This document shows, piece by piece, positions 20,355 to 30,729 of a DNA stretch of 64,000 nt (position 1 is its first letter; the number at the start of each line of letters is the position of its first letter). The stretch covers positions 1,054,001-1,118,000 of the forward strand of contig CM065650.1 in NCBI GenBank assembly GCA_033220425.1, read 5' to 3'. The notes beneath the pieces are model-generated. The model searched no databases. It saw only the letters and a list, made by a program, of their open reading frames with translations, and was not told the DNA's origin. This DNA comes from Lepraria neglecta (Eukaryota > Ascomycota > Lecanoromycetes > Lecanorales > Stereocaulaceae). The position numbers and the translations under genes are program-made.

Positions 20355-21785
20355 ATGGACGCATATCATTCACGCCCCCAGGAGACAGCCTTCGGCCGTG
20401 CTATGCAGGAATTTGGGATTTTGGCCTGCATCTTGGAGCATGGTGTTGACATTCGTACTTTGTCATATCTGCAGCGAGTTTATCCCACAGTTCAAGCCGT
20501 GCTTCAGAGCTGGCCATCATTATGGATCCAAGGCCTACCACTCGAAATTCAACAATTTGCCACCGCTATACTCGCCCTTTCAGACCGAAGACCAACCGAC
20601 GCAGCTCAGAGAGCAGCCTTTCTCAACCGATATCTCGATAAGTCTAATTGTCCAATACCAAAGCTGACATACCCACGTGCGACATTCGCACACCTCGAGA
20701 TTGTTTACCATGCCATCGAAACGCTCTCACTCAGCTTTACAAAGACCTGCATGGACAGAATTGAATTTAGCGAGTGTCAAATGCGCAAGGGCATGGCACA
20801 CTTGACTCGGGAACAGGCTTCAAGATTTCCCTCCACCTGGATTCCTGGCGCTACACTGGCGAAGAAATAAATCAAGAACGAAATGAATCAAGAAGCGAAG
20901 TGGAAGAAATTGAAGGCGAGAGAATCCGAAGGATGGCTTTGAATGCGGAGCGTCGAAGGAGGAGGCTAGCTCGGACACCATATCCATGGAAGTGGCCACC
21001 CACCCCGGCCGAGCTTCACCGCATCAAGCGTGCTTTCTAGCTTCTAGAGATCTCATTCCTCCTATTCGCCGAAGAACCGTCAGTGGATACTGGCAATGAT
21101 GCACGACTTCAAAGAGATCAAAAAAATGTTCCTGATTAAGCTTCCTTGATTCCAAGTCGAAGAAATGGCGACGATTTACACGTATCTTACTAGGATCATT
21201 GATAAAGTCTACGAACCCACTCTGGAAACAGTTGCCGAGCGCCACAACGAGCTTTCAAAGTCGCAATTCAATACTTTCGCTTCCAATGCCTTGCAGCGGG
21301 CAACTAGTACCACAAAATGGCGGCTCCGAAGAGATGAAAACCTCTTTATCAACAAATGCTGCTTCAAGAAGGATGAATTAGGTTATAGATCACGCAATGA
21401 CGGACGAATTACCTCCAATCTCGAATGGTACGCAGACGCCAGCCACCAGAAATGGATTGCGCACTTGGTCTCTCGAGGTCTAGGCTTGGCCTACCACTGT
21501 CATTCTCAACTGCAAAAAGATAGCGGTGTTGTCAACCCCAAGCACTATCCCCACCATCAGTATCAACCAGAGCTATTCTACAAGGCTCCCACGGAAGTGT
21601 TTCGTGCTTAGAAAGGCTCTTTCGCACTTCGCTTGTCGTCGGGGCAGCCGCTTCAGCAATCGAACTCGCCTGGATTGAACCAGCCTAATTGTTGTTTTGA
21701 GCTTCTTGAAAATTCGAGTCGGCCAAGGCTTCAGGATGTAGGGTACTTTTTCTGGGATAGAGATCCTATGAGCGAAAGGGAATGA
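20355..21785 (+). pseudogene. Diverged member of the same hypothetical family, decayed
   Basis: The first frame (20355-20870) has a FAHLEIVYHAIETLSLSF block comparable to YEALQKLYTTYIAVETF of copy A. Coding then shifts frame to 20774-21040, which ends TPAELHRIKRAF and a TAG exactly where family members continue with an aromatic residue. It resumes in the frame containing 21165, where TGA at 21147-21149 falls inside an FLIKLP-x-FQVEEMATIYTYL block, the counterpart of VWEVEELITVYDYL. A VGYFFWD segment near 21745 marks the usual C-terminus, ending 21783-21785. At least three lesions are needed, so it is a pseudogene. It is on the opposite strand from the tandem array and much more diverged, so it is an older relative. 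Confidence 0.65.
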
Positions 21786-22099
21786 GGTAAAGGGGGCGCT
21801 TGAGTGGTAACTTTGGTGGCGATTGAGAGACCTGAATATGCGTTTCCTTGAACGGATTTGCATGAGTGGCCGAATGTGAGCACAGGGTAGCTAAGACTCG
21901 TTCTATATGTCTATACGAGTTGGAGAGCTGCAAAATATGCATTCCAGATGCAGACAAAGAAGAAGCTCAAGACATCAAACAAAAGACAAAGGAAAGTGCA
22001 TAAAATCATCTGAGCATGAAGTCGTAAAGTCATAACATCATTTCACCTGTTAGATGGTATCCGTGCCATCCAGTCGTCTCTTCGTAAACCGCGAAACAA
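21786..22099. other. Convergent 3' region
   Basis: Just over 300 bp between the pseudogene and the chitinase stop. Nothing was identified. Confidence 0.5.
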
Positions 22100-23836
22100 T
22101 TAAAGAGCAGCCCTAACAATCTCCATATAGTTCTTCCCACCAACCACATTCTCCACAGCCTCGGCGCCATCCCACACCATCATACCTCCATAATTTTTAA
22201 GATTCGCGGCTTTGACTGCGCTGATGACGCTAGGCATCGCGGAGGGCGCCAGATACCCATTAGGGCCGCATGTCGCACACGCCGGCCCACCAACTAGGAG
22301 TTTCGGTCCACCACCATTTGCGTCTACTAGTTGTTTGCTCCAGTTAGTCATACTAGCCAAAAACCCAGATGCTTCGACGTTGCAATCCCCATTGTTGTAG
22401 AATTGAACCCAGACGTAGTCCATGTTTAACATTGCCTCCAGAGGGATGGAGGCGTCGGAGATGGGGCATTGAGGCGCGGCGGAGATGTAGTAGGTCTTTG
22501 ATGAATCTGATTTAAAGTTTCCGCGGAGCGAAGAGACAAAGGTGTCCCAATTGGCCGGTTTCTTTGATTCAGTATCTGGCGCGGTGTCAGTTTACGGTTC
22601 ATCAATAGCATCCTAGGCAAGCTACTTACCAACATCGAACCCGTCAAGCTTGACATCTCCAAAAGGTCGGCCCACTGTACTTTTTCCGCCGCCAAAGATG
22701 TTCCATACATTAGTCGCGTATGTAGACGCATCAGCGGCACTGGCAATATCGACAGAGCCCGCAGAGCCTCCAATAATCAAGAAGACTTTCTTTCCGGCTT
22801 TTTGGCAATCCGTAATATTCGCTGCTAGCGCTAGGCAATTGAGCAGGCCTGTGGCACTCGAACCCGGAATCGCGGCGGCTGGACAAGCTCCGCCAAAATC
22901 AACCTTCGGGTAGCCACCAGGACCAGCGAATGGACTAAGGAAGGCAAGGATGACAATGTCGACAGTATTACCTGCACAGATCTGGGACAGCGGGACCTGA
23001 CTAGTGTTGGCAGATTGACCGTAGTAAACGGCCTGTAAGGATCCGCCTGAGCCTGCTGATCCTGTGCCAGCCGGTGCGGCTGCCGCAACTGGTGTGGACG
23101 AGTTGGCCGGGAAGGGCGGCGATGCTGCTGTTCTTGGTGCCGATGCTGGCGCAATACCTGCTGGTGTAGATGCTGCTGGAGAAGTAGCCGGCATGGTCGG
23201 TGCAGCTGTTCCGGCAGTTCCGGCATTTGCGGTTCCGGCGTTGAAGACGGCGGGTGGTGCGGTCTCGGAGTCTGGAAGAGGACCTGAAGCGGTAGGAGCA
23301 GAGCCACCGGCTACTGGAGATACAGCAGAGGCAGCAGGTGGGGATGCACCAGCTGCCGTACCAGACGCAACCATTGAAGAAGCAACAGAGGCGGAAGGAG
23401 GAGAGGCACTAGCTGCCGTTGCTGATGCAGCCATTGGAGATGCGGCAGAGGCGGCGAGGGGAGAGGTAGCAGGTGCAGATGCAGCGGCAGCGGCAGCGGC
23501 AGCAGATGCTGGAGCTGCACCTGTGCTGGCCCGACCAAAGAAGGCGGTTATCCAGCCATCGTATGGTGTGAGTTGAGTCTTCAGCTGAGCAACACTTTGA
23601 TCTGATGGAGTGCCTGCAGAGAGGAATGTATTCATCCAGCCCTTGAACATGATGTATTCGCTTTGGAGCTGGGAGAGTTTGGCCTGGGAGACATCTCTCC
23701 GAACCTTGAATGCTGAGTCACTCTTGTCCGAGTAGAGCGCTCTCGCGCGGCGATGATGAATCGAGGACTGGGTGGATGTCTGAGCAAGAAGGGCGACGAC
23801 GCTTAGCGCCGAGACGGACATGATTTTGAAAAGCAT
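22100..23836 (-). CDS. GH18 chitinase, class III type, with long Ala/Ser/Pro linker
   Basis: Model: exons 23836-22630 and 22575-22100, with a 54-nt phase-1 intron, giving 560 aa. The start at 23836 puts a hydrophobic signal peptide at the very N-terminus; an in-frame ATG at 23866 would add ten residues. After an N-terminal domain (residues about 20-105) comes a low-complexity Ala/Ser/Pro/Gly linker (about 105-265). The GH18 barrel then starts at AVYYGQS near 268. The intron splits the catalytic motif: DGFDV is exon 1 and D-T-E is completed from exon 2, restoring DGFDVDTE with acid/base Glu405. An IIGGSAGS segment matches the second GH18 motif. The enzyme should hydrolyse chitin outside the cell or in the wall. 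Catalytic domain after the linker is the reverse of GPI-anchored relatives, and no GPI signal is seen. Confidence 0.92.
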
Positions 23837-25236
23837 TGTAATGATTGTGATGCGAGCCCTGCTCACACAACATAATTAGGAGAAAGTTAGTAGAAGTAAG
23901 ATACCTAGAGAGAATCGAATGCTTTCTTGGGCAACTTCGGTGGGGGGCCTTCTGAATAAGTATACATTCTTCCGAACCGCGAACGATGCCTTGTTCTCGT
24001 GAGGCAACAGGTGGTACCGTCGCACCTGGACGTATGAATAGCTGATGCATGCTTTGACCATGGGCTTTGCTCCAGACAATGCTATGAGTGCCAAATTCTC
24101 AATAATGGGCAACATGTTTGGGCGAACGCATTTTGTGAGGCGCTTCGCTAGGATCTCGTTGTGTGGTGCCCAATCAAATTCTTCCATACGGCGCGCCTGC
24201 AGTAATGTTTTGCCTCAGCCCCCAGCAGCCGCCAGGAACAAAACCTGAAACGGCTCTACCTTGACCATGAACGGCGAACAATGAAACGCGACAGACGATT
24301 CTTGATTGACGGTGTAAGGTCTGAGTGGATATAAAAGAAAGTTGGACCATACTTTAAACACTGACATGTCGTATATGAGTTTTTCGTTTGAAAATAGCGA
24401 ATGGAACGCGCCTATTGCACAGGACCAGGCAGCATAGTAGGAAACGACCAGAACAATGCAGCTTGAAGGACTTGAAAGCAGATGTTTGAGCCAGGAACAA
24501 TGGCCTGGCATCTACTTATCGCCTGATCGAGACCAAAATAAGTGTTCCGAGTGTTAAAGTATTCCCTGGAAATTGTTTCCATTGGATGTTGGATGGTACA
24601 TCGGTAAACATGATAGATTGTTGATCTACTCAGTGTGGGAGTAAATGAAACGAAGTTGAGGACGCGTATTGTATTTTTGGTTTCCATTTCGCGCTGGGTA
24701 CCTAGTGGGGACGCCGCTTGGCAACCGGCTTGGCATTCACCAATATTTGGCAGGTGCTGGGCAGGCTTATCATGTATCAACGCCATCAGTGCCATCGAAA
24801 GGGGAACCATCGTGGGCCGGATCTTTGGCTCCCTTATATAACATAAGTGATTAGATTCGATCAAAGCAATGAGAGCTGGGCGCCATGAGAACGCGTTCAC
24901 CAGCGTGAGGAGCCTAAGGGGTTCTACTTTGGTCAAGCATGGGTTTTGAGCTGGCCTTTGTACATGGACTCCAGGCTCTGGTGATCAAAGTCTAACAAGC
25001 CCTTCCGTGCTGTCTCCTAACAAGGGACATAAAGACGGTTACAGCGGCTATATGGCTGCAGGACGTACTTTGTTCAAAGCTCCAAGCGCCCACCTTGGTC
25101 AAAGTGCGAGATAGGATGCGCGAGAAAACATAGAAGCGACATATGTACGCGAAGGAGATGCTTGGATAAAAGCTCTCGAGTTCTCTGATAACAATTGAAT
25201 TGTCTGCGCCTGTTGACTCACGAGCAATTCTTTGAT
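23837..25236. other. Intergenic
   Basis: About 1.4 kb. Minus-strand ORFs at 24936-24412 and 24187-23876 are open but lack any family signature or introns and are left out. The region holds the chitinase promoter and that of the small secreted protein. Confidence 0.45.
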
Positions 25237-25968
25237 ATGAAGAACTTCTATACATCCTGCTTTTGCCTTCTGCTCCAGTTACGCGGTTTCATTCTTGCAG
25301 CGCCACTATCTGTTCTGTCTAGTCTCGTGCTATCGAATACCACCGACTTAAAAACAGCGTTACCTTTCAATTATACGCTATCATCCACTAACAAGTGAGA
25401 CGCAATGGCTTCCCTCGTTGAAAAGGAGAAATACTGACATCAAACAGGTCTCTCCCCCCGGACCCCTACTACTTCCAGTACGTCTTCTCCAGCCCTCAAT
25501 TGCACCCATCCCGGAGTCCCGAGAAATGTTTCGGGCCTCTTTACTCCCCATGGATTCCCATACCCCTCTCAAACGCGTAACTACTAACTGGAAAACTACA
25601 ACAGAGTCCCCGGGGCAACCCAAACCCTCAAATTCCACAGCTATGGCCAACCCACAGACGACCTGTCCACCCTCCTAATCCTGCAACAAGCAGCGAACGA
25701 TGCACTCCTTTATCATCACCGAGCCGAAATACCCATGGGAGAGCACGATTTCATATATAGAGATGGTATTATGTATCGCTACGCTCTTGAGCTAGTTTTT
25801 ACCCCTGGCTCTGTCATGACTTGGGGCTTATGGTATCAGACCGTGGGGGGTCTTGCGGATTTTTTGTCCCATTTCGAGTATCGGGAGTTGCAATTTGATG
25901 TGCTGATAGGGGGAAGTAGAGGCTACGCGGTAGTAGGGAACGGGAGTATAGAGTTAGTGTCGTTATGA
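25237..25968 (+). CDS. Small secreted protein, fungal hypothetical
   Basis: Model: exons 25237-25394, 25448-25477 and 25605-25968, with introns of 53 and 127 nt (GTGAGA and GTACGT donors, ACTAAC branch site in the second), giving 183 aa. The first 22 residues form a classical signal peptide ending at AAP. The mature part has DPYYFQ, a FHSYGQP turn and a GLWYQTVGGLADFL helix. This pattern recurs in a large family of secreted fungal proteins of unknown function. The 30-nt middle exon is inferred because it removes all stops and keeps both frames. Few cysteines are present, so it is not a cysteine-rich effector. A role outside the cell is inferred only from the signal peptide. Confidence 0.7.
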
Positions 25969-26069
25969 AAAATTTGTCAATATGCCTCGCTATGCAACTG
26001 AAAGCAGCAGTATATAGTACATACTCCGCAGCAGAGTCTAGCCCCAACAGACACATACCAGTCACTCGA

Positions 26070-27020
26070 CTATCTGGCATCCTCCATCTTTCCCCCAGTA
26101 AGCTCCTCCGCAATTTTCCGCATCCTCTCTCTCGTAATTCCAGCATTGCCCTCCGCTGCATCGATAGCCTTCTTCCCCGGAGTCTGATTAGCCTTGCCCA
26201 ATAGCTGCTGCACCGTCTCCGGGAAGCCCAAATTCCAGACATTGGCCCCTGCAGTACTGTCATTGTTAAATTGGTTTAGATCGTCAAACACCTTGTCTAT
26301 TGTAGAATCCAATTGGGCGCCAGTGGTGATGAAGTTCCCCGCGTTGACGTAGAGAGTGTGCAGAGCATTTCTCCTGTTTCCTTCCCTCATAGCTTCCATA
26401 TCTGCCACATTCTGTCTTTTGCGGGCAAGACGAGCTTCGCGGTCGGGGTCGGGGAGAGCGTGGTGTTTTTCAGGCATCTCTGACTGGAGTACAGAAGGAT
26501 TGGTAAGCCGTTCGTCGTCGCGTTCGGGCGCTGAGAGCAGAGCATTGCGGTCTGCTTGTTTCTTATTACTCCTCGCAGCCAGCCACCGATCTTGCCGTTG
26601 CTTCCTGTTACTAAGCTCTATCAAACTCTCTCGTAGATTCCGCCGCCGTGCTTCTGCCTGGCGGGCTTTCCAAGACACAAATTCTGCCGTTCGAGGGTCG
26701 GTATTGCTGGCTGTAGATGCTTTGTCCTCGATGGGTTCAGGCGTTACATCCGCAAGGTATTCAGGGGACGCTTTGTCAGTGTCCTGTGGTTTGGGTCTTC
26801 GACGGAATATTTGGCGAGGTACGGGGAGGACACCTTTCATGTGGACAGGGAACGGCTGGGATGGTTGGACTGGGCGCGGTATCTCGATGAATTTGGGCGA
26901 TTCGGGAGGGATCTGAGCAGCTTTGCAGGTAGAGGATGTGCTGAGGCGTTGGACTCTAGCATGATGGACGAATTGCCGTACTTGACAGCAGCGCGGTGCG
27001 TCAATCAATCGGGGCGGCAT
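26070..27020 (-). CDS. PET123: Mitochondrial small-subunit ribosomal protein mS26 (Pet123 family)
   Basis: Single exon, 316 aa. A basic N-terminal presequence is followed by KFIEIPRP and KGVLPVPRQIF, and then long Arg/Lys/Glu-rich helices typical of fungal mS26/Pet123. The C-terminal part, with FITTGAQLDSTIDKVFDD, also fits. The protein would be imported into mitochondria and placed in the 37S subunit. It is transcribed away from NOG2, with only 255 bp between the two start codons, so the two share a promoter region. Family assignment is by remembered conserved segments; yeast Pet123 is similar in length. Confidence 0.85.
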   Translation of the reverse strand: MPPRLIDAPRCCQVRQFVHHARVQRLSTSSTCKAAQIPPESPKFIEIPRPVQPSQPFPVHMKGVLPVPRQIFRRRPKPQDTDKASPEYLADVTPEPIEDKASTASNTDPRTAEFVSWKARQAEARRRNLRESLIELSNRKQRQDRWLAARSNKKQADRNALLSAPERDDERLTNPSVLQSEMPEKHHALPDPDREARLARKRQNVADMEAMREGNRRNALHTLYVNAGNFITTGAQLDSTIDKVFDDLNQFNNDSTAGANVWNLGFPETVQQLLGKANQTPGKKAIDAAEGNAGITRERMRKIAEELTGGKMEDAR

Positions 27021-27275
27021 GATGACTTGCCCGAAATTAAAGAAGACAGACTCTCGGACAAATTCAAAGCTGTATATTTGCCGCTATGGTGTCGTGAGAG
27101 AAATTCGCATCCAAAGCCCCAAATATGGCACCTGGCCGGCACTTAATCGGACCGACTTGCCGCGCTACACGCGCACATCTTGGACTTTTCCCTTCGAAAC
27201 TTCAATCTTTTGGCTTTCCACCATCGGTGCCAACAAACCCTCTTAACAGCCTCGTGCTGCATCCATTCGATTGCT
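27021..27275. promoter_or_regulatory. Shared divergent promoter, mS26 / NOG2
   Basis: 255 bp separate the two ATGs. Both products serve ribosome production, one in mitochondria and one in the nucleolus. The NOG2 reading frame is open back to 27180 but the family-typical start [14 protein letters not shown] is at 27276. No named motif was identified. Confidence 0.6.
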
Positions 27276-29358
27276 ATGGGTACCGGCAAGAAAGAAGCAA
27301 CCAGGAAGGAGAGACAGGGGAAGGTGGGAGACGGAATGAACAATGTCAAGACTAAGGGCGAAAACTTCTACAGGACGGCGAAAAAGGCAAAGACTCTGAA
27401 CATGTTCAAGGATGGCAAAGCACAAAGAAACGCCAGTGGGAAGATTACCAAAGCTGCTTCGTACCAATCCCGCAACAAGCCCAAAGCTCGCGTTGAACCA
27501 AATCGAAAATGGTTCGGCAACACTCGAGTCATCTCCCAGGATGCCCTGTCCTCGTTTCGGGAAGCTATGGCTGAAAGAGCATCCGACCCATACCAAGTGC
27601 TGCTGAAATCTAATAAGCTACCAATGAGCTTAGTCAGAGATGGAGAGGGCAAGAACGGGCTCAAGCAGCACCAAGCGAAGATGCAAGTGGAGTCGGCTCC
27701 TTTCCGTGACACGTTTGGTCCGAAAGCGCAAAGAAAGAGAGTGAAGCTGGGTGTTGGATCTCTGGAAGATCTTGCGGGAGAGTCAGCAAAGATGCACGAT
27801 ACATACCTGGAACGCCTTGAACAAGCCAAGCTCCTCAGCGGGACTTCTAGGGTGAAAGAGCAAGCAGGTGAAGCGGCACCCGAAGACGCTGTCTTGACGA
27901 AGGCACAGGAGCCCATCTTCTCAAAAGGCCAGAGCAAAAGGATATGGAATGAGCTATACAAAGTCATCGATTCCTCTGATGTTGTCATCCATGTGCTGGA
28001 CGCACGAGATCCCCTGGGTACCCGATGTCGAAGCGTTGAGAAGTATATTCGAGAAGAGGCACCACACAAGCACTTGATATTCGTCTTGAACAAGTGCGAT
28101 CTGGTACCCACGGGCGTTGCTGTAAGTACTCAAACGATCCTCTGCTGTTCTACATGGTCTCCCCTTTTCCATCGTTAAGTCAAGACGCCTTCCAGCATTT
28201 CTGCTTTTTTATTGTGGAGGGTTGCTCTGTTACAACTTTGGTAGATTGATCCCTTTCCGCCGCATGTGGCCCTCGGGTCGTGTGTAGACTACTGCTAGCC
28301 GTCTTGGAGAGCTAGTCAAAAGGATTGGGAATGTTGCGTTTGAGTTGAAGATCTCTACCACTGCACTGGTAGTGGATAGATGGAGGTCTTCTTAGTAATG
28401 CTTCATACATCTCCGACATTGTACGCACAACTTTCAATAGCTCTGGCTAACAATACAATAGGCCTCCTGGGTACGTGCGCTCTCTAAAGACTATCCGACT
28501 CTTGCCTTCCACGCTTCCATCACCAATTCCTTCGGCAAAGGATCATTGATTCAGCTGCTACGCCAGTTTTCTTCACTACACTCCAATAGGAAGCAGATAT
28601 CTGTCGGCTTCATTGGGTATCCAAATACTGGGAAATCCTCCATCATCAACACACTCCGGAAGAAGAAGGTCTGCACAGTAGCGCCCATACCTGGAGAGAC
28701 TAAGGTCTGGCAATATATCACATTAATGAAACGCATCTACCTCATCGATTGTCCCGGTGTGGTGCCTCCAAGTAACAATGACTCACCCGAAGACATCCTT
28801 CTAAGGGGAGTGGTGCGAGTGGAGAATGTTGAGAACCCAGAACAATATATCGCAGCTGTCCTCAAGAAAACAAAACCATCTCATATCGAGCGAACGTATG
28901 ACATTCGAGGCTTCAATAACCCTACCGAATTCCTAGAGCTACTTGCCAGGAAAGGCGGCAGACTGCTCAAAGGCGGAGAGGCAGATGTTGACGGTGCTGC
29001 AAAGATGGTTTTGAATGACTTTCTACGAGGTAAATTGCCTTGGTTTACGCCACCACCAGTAGTAGAAGGAGGGAAGGAAGAGAAGGGCATAGAGGGTCGG
29101 CAAGGGGCTTTGGGGGAAATGGGAAGGATCGGCATGCACCAAGTTGAAGAGCCTACTATTGCAGCTGAGGACCTTAATATCGAGGCTACTGATGGAATGG
29201 CTGAGGACGGCCAGGGTGAAGACGATGATTTTGAAGGCTTTGAAGACGAAGATGATGAATCAATGGAGTCTTCAGAAGAGGAACAATCAGATGCCGAGCA
29301 AGATCTGCCCATAGCCGCCACGATAGGTGATAGTGGAGTTGCACTCGAAGCTGGTTAA
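27276..29358 (+). CDS. NOG2: Nucleolar GTPase Nog2, 60S pre-ribosome assembly
   Basis: Model: exons 27276-28121 and 28462-29358 with a 340-nt phase-0 intron, giving 580 aa. The start [13 protein letters not shown] is family-typical. The GTPase motifs are circularly permuted, as in the YlqF/Nog2 group: G4 NKCD at 272-275 comes before G1 GYPNTGKSS at 334-342 and G3 DCPG at 378-381. The acidic C-terminal tail (Asp/Glu/Ser-rich) is also usual. Nog2 binds late nuclear pre-60S particles and must leave before Nmd3 binds and export proceeds. All G motifs are intact. The intron is about six times longer than others here and appears to contain a snoRNA (see 28310-28409). Confidence 0.95.
28310..28409 (+). 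ncRNA. Candidate intronic H/ACA snoRNA (3' half), snR191-like by location
   Basis: Inside the NOG2 intron. An H-box-like AAAGGA (ANANNA) is at 28319-28324. Downstream a hairpin forms: upper stem 28347-28355 (GAAGATCTC) with 28383-28391 (GAGGTCTTC), 9 bp with one G-U, enclosing a second stem with CTACCA/TGGTAG. A weaker outer stem pairs about 28330-28338 with 28395-28404. An ACA trinucleotide is at 28407-28409, 15 nt after the upper stem, the spacing expected for H/ACA guides. The 5' hairpin should lie between about 28230 and 28318 but is less clear. Yeast NOG2 carries the H/ACA RNA snR191 in its intron, so location supports the call. The target was not established. Confidence 0.55.
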
Positions 29359-29609
29359 CGAGACAAGATAGTCCTAAATGTAATGCTGTCAAACATGCGA
29401 TGAAGACTCACAAGTCGACCCTAAGTGATCAAAAGCGCACATGGCGCTCAAAATCTTTGCTAACATTTTACCTGACTAACTTTGCAACTAGAGTGGAGTA
29501 TGGACATCAAGTCTGGAGCAATGCTTCGAGTCTCGCATTTGAACAGGCCTTTTTCGTCTTGCTCGCAAATGCCAAAAGCAAGAGCAAAAAGCTAACATCT
29601 TCTTGCAAA

Positions 29610-30230
29610 TCAAGGATTCTGCCTAGGCTGCCGCTTCCCCGAGCCCTGATACCTAGCAACCGGCTTCCTCCGCGCAAGCCATCTCAGATCCAACTGACTC
29701 TCATACACAATCTCCCGCCACTCCACCTCCCATTCTGTGAGTTTCCACATCCACGCCTCCTTAAACATAGTAGTCTCAACATTCCTCAGAGCTGCAACCG
29801 CAAAATCATGTATCAAGCTACAATACCAATGCGCAAGCGTGCTCTGCGGAAACGGCCTATCGAAATACGGCAAAAGCAGCAGCTCGATAGGGCAATCGGG
29901 ATCATGTGGTTTTCGGCCATACCTTTCAAGCGTGACAGGGTGGCGAGATCTGTCGTCCAAATCCCAGAAATCGTCGTAGATGAGACGGTAGTACATTTTG
30001 AAGAGGACGTCGAGAACGTCTTTTGGATGTTGGAGGAGATCGTTGTTTGTGTTGAAGGGAGGGAGACGGCAGAGATGCGTTATCCATGAGAGTTCGTCTG
30101 GACATTTTAGGGGGCCGACTAGGGCGTGGCATTGTTTTGAGGTGATGGATAGTGCTTTTTGGTCTTGGAAGACGAGGCAGCTGGTTATTTCGTGGAAGAT
30201 TTCGACGGGGAGTCTTTCTAGAATGCTCAT
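29610..30230 (-). CDS. F-box protein, short
   Basis: Single exon, 206 aa. The N-terminus has the F-box pattern (MSILERLPVEIFHEI, then a Leu- and Ser-rich helix with SITSKQCHAL) over the first 40 residues, which would bind Skp1 in an SCF ubiquitin ligase. The rest is rich in aromatic and charged residues without a recognised repeat, so the substrate is unknown. The 3' end converges on NOG2 with about 250 bp between them. The frame is fully open and the F-box at the true N-terminus supports the start. Confidence 0.75.
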   Translation of the reverse strand: MSILERLPVEIFHEITSCLVFQDQKALSITSKQCHALVGPLKCPDELSWITHLCRLPPFNTNNDLLQHPKDVLDVLFKMYYRLIYDDFWDLDDRSRHPVTLERYGRKPHDPDCPIELLLLPYFDRPFPQSTLAHWYCSLIHDFAVAALRNVETTMFKEAWMWKLTEWEVEWREIVYESQLDLRWLARRKPVARYQGSGKRQPRQNP

Positions 30231-30729
30231 GTTCGATGTCTTTGAGCTTTGAATGGGCTTTTTAACTTTTTAACTTTTTCAAAGTCGATTCGAAAGGATG
30301 GCACTCTGAATCAGTTGCCCTAACAGTAGCTGCAACCAGGTTTCCCCATCACAGTAGCCTTGTGCCGATACAGTGGATGTTATCGCTGACGGTAGAAAAG
30401 CAGCGTGGGCGGTCACTTTGTAGCGTAGCGTAGCGTAGCGTATTGCCTGGTTTATATATCATTCAAGCACCATAAGAAGGATCTTCACGCTAGAGTATGG
30501 GTATTGTGATGAGTCAAAATACAGCCTCGCTCGAAAAGTGAGGCTGGCGGCGATTCGGCGCTAAGCGTGCCGGAGCTAACGAATGATCTGCGATGCGATG
30601 CGATTCGAAGTTCTAAAGCTTTGCATATAAGACCAGAGGACACGTTTATTACTGTCATTCGTCCCATCCCATTGGTTGATACCCACCTACAATTTGCCTA
30701 ATTTTAAACACACCAGCATCTCCGCAATC
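30231..30729. other. Divergent intergenic region
   Basis: Lies between the F-box gene and the PBDC1-like gene. It contains a short TAGCG microsatellite (30421-30442) and no recognised ORF. Confidence 0.5.
30421..30442. repeat. TAGCG pentanucleotide microsatellite
   Basis: Four perfect TAGCG units plus TA, in the intergenic region between two divergent genes. Confidence 0.9.

Noticed and set aside
23064-23576. 170-codon Ala/Gly/Val-rich ORF on the plus strand
   Set aside because: Antisense of the Ala/Ser/Pro linker of the GH18 chitinase; composition follows from the linker codons.
24412-24936. 174-codon minus-strand ORF
   Set aside because: No signature, no introns and mixed composition; looks like chance open frame in intergenic DNA.
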